Shown here one piece after another: positions 45,469-56,631 of a stretch of DNA of 64,000 nucleotides (its first letter is position 1; each line of letters opens with the position of its first letter). Source of the DNA: Mycobacterium sp. DL592 (GTDB lineage: Bacteria; Actinomycetota; Actinomycetes; Mycobacteriales; Mycobacteriaceae); contig NZ_CP050192.1 in assembly GCF_011694515.1 (NCBI RefSeq), positions 1,619,399 through 1,683,398 on the forward strand. The letters run 5' to 3'. The translations under genes and the position numbers were made by a program. The notes under the pieces were generated by a model, which was given only the letters and a program-made list of their open reading frames with translations, did no database searches and was not told where the DNA came from.

Positions 45469-46884
45469 GTGAAGAGCACCGTCGAGAAGTTGAGCCCGAC
45501 CCGGGTTCGCATCAACGTGGAGGTGCCCTTCACGGAATTGCAGCCCGACTTCGAGCGCGCTTACAAGGAGCTCGCCAAGCAGGTCCGACTGCCGGGGTTC
45601 CGGCCGGGCAAGGCTCCCGCCAAGCTTCTCGAGGCACGCATCGGCCGCGGCGCCGTGCTCGAGCAGGTCGTCAACGACGCACTGCCCAGCCGCTACAGCG
45701 AAGCCGTCACCACCACCGAGGTGCGCCCGCTGGGCCAGCCGGACATCGAGATCACCAAGATCGAGGACGGCGAGGAGCTGGTCTTCACCGCCGAGGTCGA
45801 CGTGCGGCCCGACATCGAGCTGCCCGATCTGTCTGAGCTGAAGATCTCGGTGGACTCCATCGAGGTCTCCGACGAGGACGTCGACAACGAGCTGCAGTCG
45901 CTGCGGGCCCGCTTCGGCACCCTCAAGGGTGTGGAGCGCCCCGCGCAGGAAGGTGACTTCGTCTCCATCGATCTGTCGGCCACCGTTGACGGCGAGGACG
46001 TCCCCGAGGCGTCGACCGAGGGGCTTTCCCACGAGGTCGGGTCCGGCCAGCTCATCGACGGCCTCGACGAGGCCATCGTCGGACTCTCGGAGGGCGAGTC
46101 GAAGGTGTTCACCACCAAGCTCGTCGCCGGTGAGCACGCCGGCAAGGACGCCGAGGTGACGGTCACCGTCAAGTCGATCAAGGAACGCGAGCTGCCCGAG
46201 GCCGACGACGAGTTCGCCCAGCTGGCAAGCGAATTCGACACCATCGAAGAACTCAAGGCCAACCTCGTCGAGCAGGTCAACCGCGTCAAGCGCATCCAGC
46301 AGGCCGAGCAGATCCGCGACAACGCCCTCGAGCTGCTGCTGGAAAAGGTCGACGTGCCGCTGCCGGAGGCGATCGTGCAGGCGCAGGTCGACGAGACCGT
46401 CCACAACGCCATCCACGGCCTCGATCACGACGAGGCCAAGTTCGCCGAGGCGCTCGAAGCCCAGGGCAGCTCGCGTGAGCAGTTCGACGCCGACACCCGC
46501 GAGGCAGCCGAGAAGGCGGTCAAGACCCAGCTGCTGATGGACGCCATCGCCGACGATCTCGAGATCCAGGTCGGCCAGAACGACCTGACCGAGCGCCTGG
46601 TGCTGATGTCACGTCAGTACGGCATCGAGCCGCAGCAGCTGCTGGGCATTCTGCAGCAGAACAACCAGCTGCCGGCGATGTTCGCCGACGTGCGTCGTGG
46701 CCTGACCGTCGCCGCGGTGGTCGAGGCGGCCACCGTCACCGACACCGATGGCAACGTCGTCGACACCAGCGAGTTCTTCGGGCCGCCCGCCGGTGCCGAG
46801 TCCGCCGAGACCGCCGAGGTCGAGGACGAGGCCGGCGAGTCTAACGACGACGACGCGCAAGCCAAGGCCGACGAGGCCGAATAA
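45469..46884 (+). CDS. tig: Trigger factor
   Basis: A 471-aa ribosome-bound chaperone and peptidyl-prolyl isomerase. The N-terminal ribosome-binding domain carries the signature [10 protein letters not shown] (GFRxGKxP); the FKBP-type domain lies near residues 160-240 ([26 protein letters not shown]); the C-terminal arms follow, ending in an acidic Glu/Asp/Ala-rich tail. GTG start with GAGGAG 7 nt upstream; the frame is open further 5' only because it runs through tRNA-Pro. It precedes clpP1P2, a conserved order (Rv2462c onward). Confidence 0.96.
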   Translation: MKSTVEKLSPTRVRINVEVPFTELQPDFERAYKELAKQVRLPGFRPGKAPAKLLEARIGRGAVLEQVVNDALPSRYSEAVTTTEVRPLGQPDIEITKIEDGEELVFTAEVDVRPDIELPDLSELKISVDSIEVSDEDVDNELQSLRARFGTLKGVERPAQEGDFVSIDLSATVDGEDVPEASTEGLSHEVGSGQLIDGLDEAIVGLSEGESKVFTTKLVAGEHAGKDAEVTVTVKSIKERELPEADDEFAQLASEFDTIEELKANLVEQVNRVKRIQQAEQIRDNALELLLEKVDVPLPEAIVQAQVDETVHNAIHGLDHDEAKFAEALEAQGSSREQFDADTREAAEKAVKTQLLMDAIADDLEIQVGQNDLTERLVLMSRQYGIEPQQLLGILQQNNQLPAMFADVRRGLTVAAVVEAATVTDTDGNVVDTSEFFGPPAGAESAETAEVEDEAGESNDDDAQAKADEAE

Positions 46885-46899
46885 CGCCGACAGCGAAAG
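46881..46899 (+). promoter_or_regulatory. ClgR-type operator upstream of clpP1
   Basis: CGCCGACAGCG followed by AAA gives CGC-N5-GCG with the AT-rich flank of the actinobacterial ClgR box. It begins at the tig stop codon and lies about 100 nt upstream of clpP1. ClgR activates clpP1P2 in M. tuberculosis and corynebacteria (known), which fits this position. Confidence 0.5.
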
Positions 46900-46992
46900 C
46901 GCGCTCCTCAGGGAGTGCAGATTGCCGCTGGTTGGTTAGGGTCGGGTAGAACTTCGATTAGTTCAAGGTCTGTAGAAAGCAGGTATCAAGTC

Positions 46993-47589
46993 GTGACTCA
47001 TATGCGTTCGGGCATGCCAGGGCTGAACCTTTCCGACTCGGTGTATGAGCGGTTGCTCGCCGAGCGCATCATCTTCCTCGGCTCCCAAGTCGACGACGAC
47101 ATCGCGAATAGGTTGTGCGCGCAGATCCTTCTGCTCGCCGCCGAGGATCCGACCAAGGACATCTCGCTCTACATCAACTCACCGGGCGGTTCGATCAGCG
47201 CCGGCATGGCCATCTACGACACGATGGTCCTCGCCCCGTGTGACGTGGCCACCTATGCGATGGGGATGGCCGCCTCGATGGGCGAGTTCCTGCTTGCCGC
47301 CGGCGCCAAGGGCAAGCGCTACGCCCTGCCGCACGCCCGCATCCTGATGCACCAGCCGCTGGGTGGTATCACCGGTGGCGCGGCCGACATCGCCATTCAG
47401 GCCGAGCAGTTCGCGCTGATCAAGAAGGAGATGTTCCGGCTCAACGCCGAGTTCACCGGCCAGCCGATCGAGCGCATCGAGGCCGACTCCGACCGCGACC
47501 GGTGGTTCACCGCTCAGGAAGCCCTGGAGTACGGCTTCGTCGACCACATCATCACCCGCGCCCACGTGAACGGACTCTCCAATGCCTGA
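46993..47589 (+). CDS. clpP1: ATP-dependent Clp protease proteolytic subunit 1
   Basis: A 198-aa serine peptidase subunit equivalent to Rv2461c. Catalytic Ser in [14 protein letters not shown], His in [11 protein letters not shown], and Asp in the C-terminal part; the [11 protein letters not shown] handle is intact. Mycobacterial ClpP1 works only as a mixed tetradecamer with ClpP2. GTG start at 46993 behind AGCAGGT; an ATG at 47002 is an alternative. The last 8 nt overlap clpP2. Confidence 0.96.
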   Translation: MTHMRSGMPGLNLSDSVYERLLAERIIFLGSQVDDDIANRLCAQILLLAAEDPTKDISLYINSPGGSISAGMAIYDTMVLAPCDVATYAMGMAASMGEFLLAAGAKGKRYALPHARILMHQPLGGITGGAADIAIQAEQFALIKKEMFRLNAEFTGQPIERIEADSDRDRWFTAQEALEYGFVDHIITRAHVNGLSNA

Positions 47590-48244
47590 TACAACGCCCT
47601 TTTCTCAGGGAGACCCCCGGTTGGCGCCCCAGGCGCGCTACATCCTGCCGTCCTTCGTCGAGCACTCGAGCTGGGGCGTCAAGGAGTCCAACCCGTACAA
47701 CAAGCTCTTCGAGGAACGCATCATCTTCCTCGGCGTGCAGGTTGATGACGCGTCGGCCAACGACATCATGGCCCAGCTGCTGGTGCTGGAGTCGCTGGAC
47801 CCCGACCGCGACATCACCATGTACATCAACTCCCCGGGTGGCTCGTTCACCTCGCTGATGGCGATCTACGACACCATGCAGTACGTGCGGGCCGACATCC
47901 AGACTGTCTGCCTCGGGCAGGCCGCCTCGGCCGCGGCGGTGCTGCTGGCCGCGGGCACGCCGGGTAAGCGACTGGCGCTGCCCAACGCCCGCATCCTGAT
48001 TCACCAGCCGTCGCTCGGCGGTGTCATTCAGGGCCAGTTCTCGGACCTGGAGATCCAGGCCGCCGAGATCGAGCGGATGCGGACCCTCATGGAGGAGACG
48101 CTGGCGCGCCACACCGGTAAAGAGGCTGCGGTCATCCGCAAGGACACCGACCGCGACAAGATCCTCACCGCCGCCGATGCCAAGGAGTACGGAATCATCG
48201 ACACGGTGCTGGAGTACCGGAAGCTCTCGGCTCAGAACGCCTGA
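47582..48244 (+). CDS. clpP2: ATP-dependent Clp protease proteolytic subunit 2
   Basis: A 220-aa ClpP with catalytic Ser in [14 protein letters not shown] and His in [15 protein letters not shown], matching Rv2460c. Its N-terminus is longer than that of ClpP1; in M. tuberculosis ClpP2 is the ring that docks ClpX and ClpC1. Begins inside the end of clpP1 (8-nt overlap), ensuring equal synthesis of the two rings. A gap of 256 nt with no gene separates it from clpX. Confidence 0.96.
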   Translation: MPDTTPFSQGDPRLAPQARYILPSFVEHSSWGVKESNPYNKLFEERIIFLGVQVDDASANDIMAQLLVLESLDPDRDITMYINSPGGSFTSLMAIYDTMQYVRADIQTVCLGQAASAAAVLLAAGTPGKRLALPNARILIHQPSLGGVIQGQFSDLEIQAAEIERMRTLMEETLARHTGKEAAVIRKDTDRDKILTAADAKEYGIIDTVLEYRKLSAQNA

Positions 48245-48500
48245 TCGGTTCGCGCTGCACGCAACTCGGTGCCTATCGGTTGGGTAACGGCGGCGACACG
48301 CCAACAACCTGCGGCGCGTCCCGAGGCGACGAGAGCGGTGTCAGGGGATATGTTCACCATCACGCACGAATACCACCGACGCTATTCGGCTCTATCAGTC
48401 GCACCGTAGCGGAGCGAACGGGTAGCGTCGGGACATACACCACACAGGGTCGATGGCAACGATCGAACACCGACGGCGAAGGAAGTAGGACCCCACCACC

Positions 48501-49781
<1,281 letters not shown>

Positions 49782-49837
49782 CTTTCACCCTGTTCACGCT
49801 TGCGGCGAATCTGAGCTCCTGCGGGTCGCCGCAGCTG

Positions 49838-50614
49838 GTGCTCCGGTCGTCGCTCGACCTGGTTCAGCTCGCCGGCGAACTGCTGATTCCAGCGGCCGCG
49901 GTCTGGATCATGGCCGTTGTCGTACGACGTCACCCGACTGACGTCCCCCGATACACCAGCCCGCGAATCACCAAGGCGCTCGACAAACGCGCCATCCGTA
50001 TCTCAGCCGCGGTGACATTGAGCGCGGGCCTGCTGATCTTCGGCGCCAGCATCGTCACCGCCACCGACAGCGCTCCCGGGTGCACGCAGTGGCCGGCAGT
50101 CCTGGCGGCGCTGGGCATGCTGGTCACCCTGCTCGGCTCGATGATCTTGGGGCTCGCCTGGGCGATCCACACCCAGGCCGGCTGGGTGCTGCTGGCCACC
50201 TTCTTCGCTCTCGACCTGTGGATCGTGTTCGGCATGGCCATGATGCACCTCAAGGGTGTACCGGACGCCCCGGACGCGATGCTGATGCTGGCCTTCGTCA
50301 TGCACGCCATCTGCATGTACCTGACCACCGTGTGGGCGTTCCACGCCCGAAACCTCAGCACCCTGGCCCAGATTCGGGCAGGGGAGGCCGGCCGCTCGAT
50401 CGGTGCGGTGTGGCTGTTCCTGGCCGCCTACATCGTGGTGAGTTTCTTCCACAACGAGACCGGCCCGTTCGATTCGTCGGCCGGTGGTGCGGTGTTGTCC
50501 GCGCTGACGCTGAGTGCGCTGGCGCTCACGATGGGCAGCGGTTACACCAAGTACCGAGAGGTGATGGCCGAGCAGGCGTCAGACGCCGACAGCGGGGAAC
50601 GTCGTGGGCACTGA
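49838..50614 (+). CDS. Polytopic membrane protein of unknown function, about 258 aa
   Basis: About six predicted helices (residues about 8-30, 53-75, 84-108, 113-135, 143-166, 188-206, 220-240), with conserved-looking His/Met clusters in LDLWIVFGMAMMHLKG and AFVMHAICMYLTTVWAFHARN, reminiscent of haem or metal-binding membrane proteins, though no family is recognised. The GTG start is weakly supported; the ATG at 49910 is another option. The 3' end overlaps the convergent SCP2-like gene by 36 nt. Confidence 0.65.
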   Translation: MLRSSLDLVQLAGELLIPAAAVWIMAVVVRRHPTDVPRYTSPRITKALDKRAIRISAAVTLSAGLLIFGASIVTATDSAPGCTQWPAVLAALGMLVTLLGSMILGLAWAIHTQAGWVLLATFFALDLWIVFGMAMMHLKGVPDAPDAMLMLAFVMHAICMYLTTVWAFHARNLSTLAQIRAGEAGRSIGAVWLFLAAYIVVSFFHNETGPFDSSAGGAVLSALTLSALALTMGSGYTKYREVMAEQASDADSGERRGH

Positions 50615-51052
50615 GGCGATCACCGCCAGCGACTCGGCGAAGAAGTAGATCGCCTTGAAGAACTCGAGCAGATCGCCGCGCTCAAGAGTGACCCGGCGAT
50701 ACATGATCGACCGCAGCACGTCGTAGCCGTCGCACAGAGCCATCCAGTCGGTGTAGTCGGCCGCCAGAACGTACGTCGCATCCGCCGCATCGGCACCGGG
50801 CACCACCCGGCAGTCCTGCACGAAGTACCCCGACCACGACAGGTACAGGTGGCGCTCTCCGCCGCCCAGTTCCGCGGGCAGGTTGCGCACGACCAGGGCC
50901 CACGACGCGCTGTACTGGGTCCGGACCACGTCGTAGACATCCCAATACTGCGGCAACTTGCCGGCGAGCGCCGCCTCGTTCGGCGCGGCGTCGAGCGCCG
51001 CACGAACGTCGTGCGCCCACGAGTCGCTGCAGAACATCGATGCCACGGTCAC
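50579..51052 (-). CDS. SCP2 sterol-carrier-like protein, 157 aa
   Basis: The segment ATYVLAADYTDWMALCDGYD followed by a hydrophobic strand and MYRRVTLERGDLLEFFKAIYFFAESL follows the pattern of the SCP2 sterol-binding fold (beta-sheet plus ligand-tunnel helices). Assignment by pattern only. Its ATG overlaps the R2-like gene stop (ATGA), so the two proteins are made together; an SCP2-like protein could present a hydrophobic ligand to its partner (inference). Confidence 0.6.
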   Translation of the reverse strand: MTVASMFCSDSWAHDVRAALDAAPNEAALAGKLPQYWDVYDVVRTQYSASWALVVRNLPAELGGGERHLYLSWSGYFVQDCRVVPGADAADATYVLAADYTDWMALCDGYDVLRSIMYRRVTLERGDLLEFFKAIYFFAESLAVIASVPTTFPAVGV

Positions 51053-52014
51053 TTCTGCCCGAGCGGCACAAGCAGGCTGGCGAGGTCATTGGCGAGAGTG
51101 ATGCCCAGCTCGTCGCATCTGCGCCGAAGACTGCTGCACAGCAGTAGCCGCATTTCGTCCTCGCTCCAGCCCAGCGGCTCATGGAAGGACCTGCGGCTCG
51201 ACACCCCGCTGACTGTCAGGATCGTGCGCAGGGTGTCGTGGACTTCGCCGGCCACTGTGGGATCCCGTCGCAACGCATCCTGCAGGAAGAGTAGACCGCC
51301 CCGGACGTGTCGGGCGTCATCGAGATAGGTGGCTCGCGCTCCCTCGAGGAACGTGGGCAGTAGGTCGCGACCCGCTGCGAATCCCATCACCACACTGAGA
51401 AACGATGGCGCCAGGACACCCTGGATCCACAGGAAACATGTTGTGCCGTAACGGACTCGAGCCCGAACGTCGGCCGGATCGCGCCGCAGTTCGTCGGCCT
51501 GGTGGGCCAGCAGACCGAATGGCCCGACGAACGTTTCCTGCACCCAGCGGAATGTGTCGTCGAGCATGCCCATGACGTCGGGAGCCAGTACGCCGACCGC
51601 TTCGCGAAAGAACCGTCCGAAGAACACGGTGTGGCGAGCCTGCGTCTCGATCTGGGCGGCGAGGTGGAGCTTGTGTTCCTCGGCTGCGCCGATCATGAAC
51701 GCCGGCAGGTCTGCTTCGAGTTGGCGGCAGCCGTGCAGGAAACTCGCGGCGATACCCCGGAACGACTCCCGCTCGTCGTCGCTCAGCGCGTGGGCCCAGT
51801 CCTCGCTGTCCTGGCTGAAGTCGAGTCCGAAGACATCCCAGCGGTGTGCGAGGTACTGGCGGTAGAGCAGGACGAGAGCCGACGGCACGTCCAGGCTGTC
51901 GCCGTCGGGCCCACCCCCGGCCAGGTCGGCGCGCGTAATTGTGATGTGGTCACGCTTGAACAGCGTTCTCGTTCTTTCCTGGTACACCGATGCCGGTGCC
52001 TCGATCTCTGTCAC
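51049..52014 (-). CDS. R2-like ferritin-fold protein with most di-metal ligands replaced
   Basis: A 321-aa four-helix-bundle protein related to ribonucleotide reductase R2 and the R2lox protein Rv0233 (FSQDSEDWAHALSDDERESF and FMIGAAEEHKL regions match well). Aligned by eye to Rv0233 from memory, the metal ligands read: first Glu to Cys96/Arg97, second Glu to Gln125 (QARH128 for ExxH), third Glu to Gln198 (WIQG for VVEG), fourth Glu to Asp233 (DARH236). Both His remain. A normal Mn/Fe or Fe/Fe site therefore seems unlikely. Co-translated with the SCP2-like gene. Not likely to serve dNTP synthesis. Confidence 0.8.
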   Translation of the reverse strand: MTEIEAPASVYQERTRTLFKRDHITITRADLAGGGPDGDSLDVPSALVLLYRQYLAHRWDVFGLDFSQDSEDWAHALSDDERESFRGIAASFLHGCRQLEADLPAFMIGAAEEHKLHLAAQIETQARHTVFFGRFFREAVGVLAPDVMGMLDDTFRWVQETFVGPFGLLAHQADELRRDPADVRARVRYGTTCFLWIQGVLAPSFLSVVMGFAAGRDLLPTFLEGARATYLDDARHVRGGLLFLQDALRRDPTVAGEVHDTLRTILTVSGVSSRRSFHEPLGWSEDEMRLLLCSSLRRRCDELGITLANDLASLLVPLGQK

Positions 52015-52057
52015 CGCGTCCTCCCAGCGTGAGTGACAAGCATTGCCTTACATTGTC

Positions 52058-52882
52058 TCAGCCGATGACGCGATCCGCTCGGCTGTAGACGTTCATCGAG
52101 TCACCCCGCAAGAAAGCGATCAGAGTCAGACCCGACTGGGTGGCCAGGTCGACAGCCAGCGACGACGGCGCCGACACCGCGGCGAGCACCGGTATTCCGG
52201 CCATCACCGCTTTCTGGGTGAGTTCGAACGACGCCCGGCCACTGACCAACAGGACGGTGCCGGCCAGCGGGACGTGGTTGGCTTCCAGTGCCCAGCCGAT
52301 CACCTTGTCGACGGCGTTGTGCCTGCCGATGTCCTCGCGAACGGCCAGCAGGGCGCCGTCAGTGGCGAACAACGCGGCGGCATGCAGCCCACCGGTACTG
52401 GCGAAAACCTTCTGGGCTGACCGCAATTGGGCCGGCATCGACGTCAGAGTCGCAGTCGACACCGTCGATGGGTCGTCGCCCGGGGAGTACCGGCTGGACA
52501 GCCGAACCGCCTCCAGTGAGGCCTTTCCGCACACCCCGCATGACGAGGTGGTGTAGAAGTTGCGGGTCACGTCGGTGTCCGGGGGCGGTACATCGGGGTG
52601 CAGTGTGACGTCGAGGACGTTGTAGGTGTTGGCCCCGTCCTCGCCGGCGCCCCGGCAGTACTGCACCGTCAGCACGTCCTCGCGGCGGGCGATCACGCCT
52701 TCGGTGAGCAGAAAGCCTTGGGCCAGTTCGACATCGGAGCCCGGCGTGCGCATCGTGACCGTCACCGCCGCGGAGTTGACCCGGATCTCCAGCGGCTCCT
52801 CGACGACGAGCGTCTCGGGCCGTTCGGTGACGGTGCCGTCGGCGAGGTGGCTGGCTCGTCGTCGTGCGGTCACCCGCCCCAT
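52058..52882 (-). CDS. fdhD: Formate dehydrogenase accessory sulfurtransferase FdhD
   Basis: A 274-aa FdhD, equivalent to Rv2899c. The sulfur-relay Cys pair is Cys115/Cys118 in [19 protein letters not shown] and [15 protein letters not shown] segments bind the molybdenum cofactor guanine. It transfers sulfur from a cysteine desulfurase to bis-MGD for insertion into formate dehydrogenase. It overlaps the end of the fdhF gene by 13 nt, which is the expected enzyme/maturase pair. Confidence 0.95.
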   Translation of the reverse strand: MGRVTARRRASHLADGTVTERPETLVVEEPLEIRVNSAAVTVTMRTPGSDVELAQGFLLTEGVIARREDVLTVQYCRGAGEDGANTYNVLDVTLHPDVPPPDTDVTRNFYTTSSCGVCGKASLEAVRLSSRYSPGDDPSTVSTATLTSMPAQLRSAQKVFASTGGLHAAALFATDGALLAVREDIGRHNAVDKVIGWALEANHVPLAGTVLLVSGRASFELTQKAVMAGIPVLAAVSAPSSLAVDLATQSGLTLIAFLRGDSMNVYSRADRVIG

Positions 52883-55185
52883 GAGGGCTCCAATCTAATG
52901 ACGATCGCCTTGGACACCGGCGTATTCGATTTCAGCGCAACGTGATCCAGCGGAACCAGGGGATTGGTCTCGGGATAGTAGGCGGCGGCGTTGCCCACCG
53001 GAGTGGGGTACGGCACGACGAGAAAGTCCTTGGCGCGCCGTTCCTCGACTTCGCCGGTGGCGTCGGTGAACTCCGAGACCAGGTCAACCCGGTCGCCGTC
53101 GGCCAGTCCCAGCGACACGATGTCGGCGGGGTTGACGAACACGACCCGCCGCCCGCCCTTCACGCCGCGGTACCGATCGTCGAGACCGTAAATCGTGGTG
53201 TTGTATTGGTCGTGGCTGCGCAAGGTCTGCAACACCAGCCGCCCGGGCGGCACCGGCACCCACTGCATCGGGTTGACGCTGAAGTTCGCCTTGCCGGTGA
53301 TGGTCGGGAACTCGCGCGCATCGCGAGGAGGATGCGGCAACTGGAATCCATCGGGTTGGCGTACCCGCCTGTTGTAGTCGGTGCAGCCCGGAACGACCGC
53401 CGCGATCGCGTCGCGGATGGTGTCATAGTCGGCGGCGAAGCTCTCCCACGCCACCGGGTGCCCGGCGCCCAGCACTGCGCGCGCCAGCTGGCAGATGATC
53501 GACACCTCGCTGCGCACCTGGTCACTCGGCGGGGTCAGTGAACCCCGTGACAGATGCACCATCGACATCGAGTCCTCAACGGAGACAACCTGTTTACGGC
53601 CGTTGACAATGTCACGGTCGGTGCGGCCGAGGGTCGGCAGGATCAACGCGCTGGTGCCGTGGACGAGGTGGCTGCGGTTGAGTTTGGTCGACACCTGCAC
53701 CGTCAACGCGCATGAGCTCAACGCCGACTCGGTGACCGTGGTGTCGGGGGTCGCCGAGGCGAAGTTGCCGCCCATTCCGATGAACACCGAGGCGCGGCCG
53801 TCGCGCATCGCCCTGATGGCGTCGACGGTGTCGTAACCGTGCTTGCGAGGGCTGGTGATCCCGAACCGGCGGTCCAGGGCAGCCAGGAACGGTTCGGGTG
53901 CCTTCTCCCAGATGCCCATCGTCCGGTCGCCCTGGACGTTGGAGTGCCCGCGGACCGGGCACACGCCGGCGCCGGGCTTTCCGATCATGCCGCGCATCAG
54001 CAGGACGTTGGTGAGCTCGCCGATGGTGGCTACGGCATGGGTGTGCTGGGTGATGCCCATGGCCCAGCACACGATCGTGCGCTGCGAGCCCGCCAGCATC
54101 TCCGCGACCCGCTCGAGTTGCGCGCGTTGGATTCCGGTGGCTTCGACGACGGTGTCGAGGTCGACGGTGCGGGCTTCGGCGAGATAGTCCTCGAACCCGT
54201 GGCAGTGGTCATCGATGAAAGCCCGGTCGATGACGCTGCCGGGGGAGCGGTCGTCGGCTTCGACCAGCAGCCGGCCCAGCCCCTTGAACAGGGCCAGGTC
54301 GCCGCCGATCCGGATCTGGACGAACTCGTCGGCGATCGGTATCCCGTGACCGACGACGCCGTGTACCTTCTGCGGATCCTTGAACCGGATCAGTCCGGCC
54401 TCGGGCAGTGGATTGACCGCGATGATCTTGGCGCCGTTGGCCCGCGCCTTCTCCAGCACCGACAGCATGCGCGGATGATTGGTGCCCGGGTTCTGGCCGG
54501 CTATCACGATGACGTCGGCGTGCTCGATGTCATCGACGGTCACCGACCCCTTGCCGATGCCGATCGAGTCGACCAGCGCGGTGCCGGAGGACTCGTGGCA
54601 CATGTTCGAGCAGTCCGGCAGGTTGTTGGTGCCGAAGCTGCGTACCAGCAGCTGGTAGAGGAATGCGGCCTCGTTACTGGTGCGACCCGAGGTGTAGAAC
54701 ACCGCCTCGTCGGGGGAGGCCAGTGCGTTCAGATTCTGTGCGATCAGCGCGTACGCCTCGTCCCAGCTGATCGGCCGGTAGTGCGCCTCGCCGGGGCGGA
54801 GCACCATCGGATGGGTGATCCGGCCCTGCTGGGACAGCCAGTACTCCGGTTTGGCCGCCAGCTCCGCCACGGTGTGCCGGGCGAAGAACTCCGGCGTGAC
54901 GCGGCGCTTGGTCGCCTCCTCGGCCACCGCTTTGGCGCCGTTCTCGCAGAACTCGGCGACCTTGCGGCCGCCATGCTCTTCCGGCCATGCGCAGCCGGGG
55001 CAGTCGAAGCCGTGGCGCTGATTGAGTCGCGCCAAGGCTTCGACAGTCCGGATCGGTCCCATCTCTGCCAGGCCGCGCCGCAGCGCCACCATGACGGCCG
55101 GGACACCGGCAGCCTCGACTTTGGGCGCTCCGACGGTTACCGCATGCTCGTCGTAGTCGGCGTCGACGTCCCGAAACTCACCCAT
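52870..55185 (-). CDS. fdhF: Formate dehydrogenase-like molybdopterin oxidoreductase (FdhF, YdeP type)
   Basis: A 771-aa bis-MGD oxidoreductase equivalent to Rv2900c and similar to E. coli YdeP. The N-terminal Cys cluster (Cys62, Cys65, Cys80; [10 protein letters not shown] then EFCENG) may bind Fe-S; the Mo ligand is probably the Cys in [11 protein letters not shown], not selenocysteine. MGP-binding ([16 protein letters not shown]) and C-terminal FNVNPxDI-like ([24 protein letters not shown]) parts are complete. It is cytoplasmic (no Tat signal). Substrate is formate by tradition, but this branch has also been linked to acid resistance. mobA, needed for the cofactor, starts 8 kb away. Confidence 0.9.
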   Translation of the reverse strand: MGEFRDVDADYDEHAVTVGAPKVEAAGVPAVMVALRRGLAEMGPIRTVEALARLNQRHGFDCPGCAWPEEHGGRKVAEFCENGAKAVAEEATKRRVTPEFFARHTVAELAAKPEYWLSQQGRITHPMVLRPGEAHYRPISWDEAYALIAQNLNALASPDEAVFYTSGRTSNEAAFLYQLLVRSFGTNNLPDCSNMCHESSGTALVDSIGIGKGSVTVDDIEHADVIVIAGQNPGTNHPRMLSVLEKARANGAKIIAVNPLPEAGLIRFKDPQKVHGVVGHGIPIADEFVQIRIGGDLALFKGLGRLLVEADDRSPGSVIDRAFIDDHCHGFEDYLAEARTVDLDTVVEATGIQRAQLERVAEMLAGSQRTIVCWAMGITQHTHAVATIGELTNVLLMRGMIGKPGAGVCPVRGHSNVQGDRTMGIWEKAPEPFLAALDRRFGITSPRKHGYDTVDAIRAMRDGRASVFIGMGGNFASATPDTTVTESALSSCALTVQVSTKLNRSHLVHGTSALILPTLGRTDRDIVNGRKQVVSVEDSMSMVHLSRGSLTPPSDQVRSEVSIICQLARAVLGAGHPVAWESFAADYDTIRDAIAAVVPGCTDYNRRVRQPDGFQLPHPPRDAREFPTITGKANFSVNPMQWVPVPPGRLVLQTLRSHDQYNTTIYGLDDRYRGVKGGRRVVFVNPADIVSLGLADGDRVDLVSEFTDATGEVEERRAKDFLVVPYPTPVGNAAAYYPETNPLVPLDHVALKSNTPVSKAIVIRLEPSWGG

Positions 55186-55244
55186 GCCTCTAAATCTAGG
55201 CGGCTTCGGTCAGGACCGGCACGTGCCCTCGGATGCCGACTGTC

Positions 55245-56300
55245 TCAGTCGGCCGAGTTGTGGCCGCCCCGCTTGCCCGATGCCCGGGCCGACCCGCCGG
55301 AGGCGCCTGCCGACGAGTTCTTCTCGGCGCCCGCGCTGGCACTGTCGGCCGAGCTGGCATCCTTCTTGGCGCCGGTCGTGGCGGCAACCGCGGACTTGCT
55401 CTCCCGAGCGCTGCCCGCTTTGGCCGGGGCAGGCGCGCTGGTGTCGTCGGACGCCTTGTTGTCCTTGCTGGGCGTGTCAGCGGCGTCGGTGGCGTCGGTG
55501 GCGGGCGCCCCGGTCGAGTCGTTGCCCGCGGCCGGTGTCGTCTTCGTCGCGGAGTCCTCGACAGCCGACGGAGCCGCGGCAGGGGCCACCGCGGCTGCGG
55601 TTTGAGTTGGGGCTTGTCCGGTGAGGACCTGCTTGACCACCGCCGTGATGGTGGCGATGCCCTGGGCGACGGCGGTTGTGACGTTCTTGATGCCGGTCTG
55701 CACGACGGTGCTCAGATCGGCCGACCCGAGCGCGCCCAGCACGCTGGTGACAGCGCCGGCCACTGCGGCCACCACCGGCATGAAGGCGCCCGGGAGGGCC
55801 GTGGCGATGGTCAGTGCGCCGCTGATCAGATTCGGCAATACAGTCAACACCTGGCCGATGCGGTCAAGCCCGGCCTGAATGACGCCGCCCAGCTTGCCGC
55901 CGATCGCCGTTGCGATCTGCTGGCCGGCGTCGGAGAGTGCCTGGGCAATCGATGATCCCTTGGCCAGGTCCGTGACGACCGTGCCCACCGCGGTCTGGAT
56001 AGCCGTGAGAATCGCCCCGCCATTGGCGGTCAACGTGTTGATGATGCTGCCCAAATCGAAACTCGGCCAACCGCCGCCACCGCCGCCCCAATTGTGCGAC
56101 CAATCGGGCGAATCCTCACCCCCGTCATCGTGGCGGTTAGAGGTAATGGCCGAATAACTTGCCGACAATTGATCGGTCGCATGCGTGAGTGCGATTTCGA
56201 CTGAGGCGAATGTGGCCGCTTGGCTGTGCTCCAGGACCGGAACCGCCCCTGCGAGCAGGGCAGCGACGGCGAAGGGCGCGATGACGCGTGAAGTGTGCAT
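55245..56300 (-). CDS. Ala/Gly-rich secreted protein, 351 aa
   Basis: No family recognised. An N-terminal signal peptide (residues 1-28, APFAVAALLAGAVPVLEHSQA) is clear. A Trp/Gly/Asp segment (SHNWGGGGGGWPSFDLGSII) is followed by a long hydrophobic-Ala/Val/Thr region with repeated amphipathic helices (residues about 90-225) and a low-complexity tail of Ala/Ser/Asp/Lys ending GKRGGHNSAD. Composition and layout resemble the 283-aa exported protein at 44112-44963, suggesting an expanded surface family. Divergent from the glutamine synthetase gene. Confidence 0.72.
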   Translation of the reverse strand: MHTSRVIAPFAVAALLAGAVPVLEHSQAATFASVEIALTHATDQLSASYSAITSNRHDDGGEDSPDWSHNWGGGGGGWPSFDLGSIINTLTANGGAILTAIQTAVGTVVTDLAKGSSIAQALSDAGQQIATAIGGKLGGVIQAGLDRIGQVLTVLPNLISGALTIATALPGAFMPVVAAVAGAVTSVLGALGSADLSTVVQTGIKNVTTAVAQGIATITAVVKQVLTGQAPTQTAAAVAPAAAPSAVEDSATKTTPAAGNDSTGAPATDATDAADTPSKDNKASDDTSAPAPAKAGSARESKSAVAATTGAKKDASSADSASAGAEKNSSAGASGGSARASGKRGGHNSAD

Positions 56301-56631
56301 GGTGATTTCCCCCCTTGAGAGTTTCGACTGATGAACTCAAACCGGCATCACCATAACCTCACTCACGCCGCTACGCGACGCTTCTGGTAAGGCAATATGC
56401 CGTTATTGTCGGGGCGCGAAAGCGTGCCGAATTGGGTGTCCAGTAATTACGTCGGTATTGACCATTAGGGGGGCCGTTGCTAGGAGTAGTGGGTGCGGGG
56501 AGATAAGCCTGCGTAGGCCGCATTCTGTCGTTGACGCGGACGTAACAAGTTTGGAACCGGAGCTTCCTAGTGTGGGCCGGTCACATACCCGCGAAGCAGA
56601 CGCGGGTGTCTTGGTGGAAGAGGAAACACAC
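56301..56631. other. 331-nt divergent intergenic region
   Basis: Holds the promoters of the secreted-protein gene and of the type III glutamine synthetase. The only motif I can name is the GlnR-like AC-n9-AC at 56534-56546. The glutamine synthetase frame is open back to 56458, so part of the region could be translated if an upstream start is used. No RNA gene or hairpin was seen. Confidence 0.5.
56534..56546 (+). promoter_or_regulatory. Possible GlnR box (AC-n9-AC)
   Basis: TTGACGCGGACGTAACA contains two AC dinucleotides separated by 9 nt, the spacing described for mycobacterial GlnR sites, about 90 nt upstream of a glutamine synthetase gene. Short motif, so chance is possible. Confidence 0.3.

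Noticed and set aside
48245..48500. Possible small gene between clpP2 and clpX
   Set aside because: An 84-codon frame at 48280-48534 runs into the clpX start, has no ribosome-binding site and has composition unlike its neighbours; I see only leader sequence.
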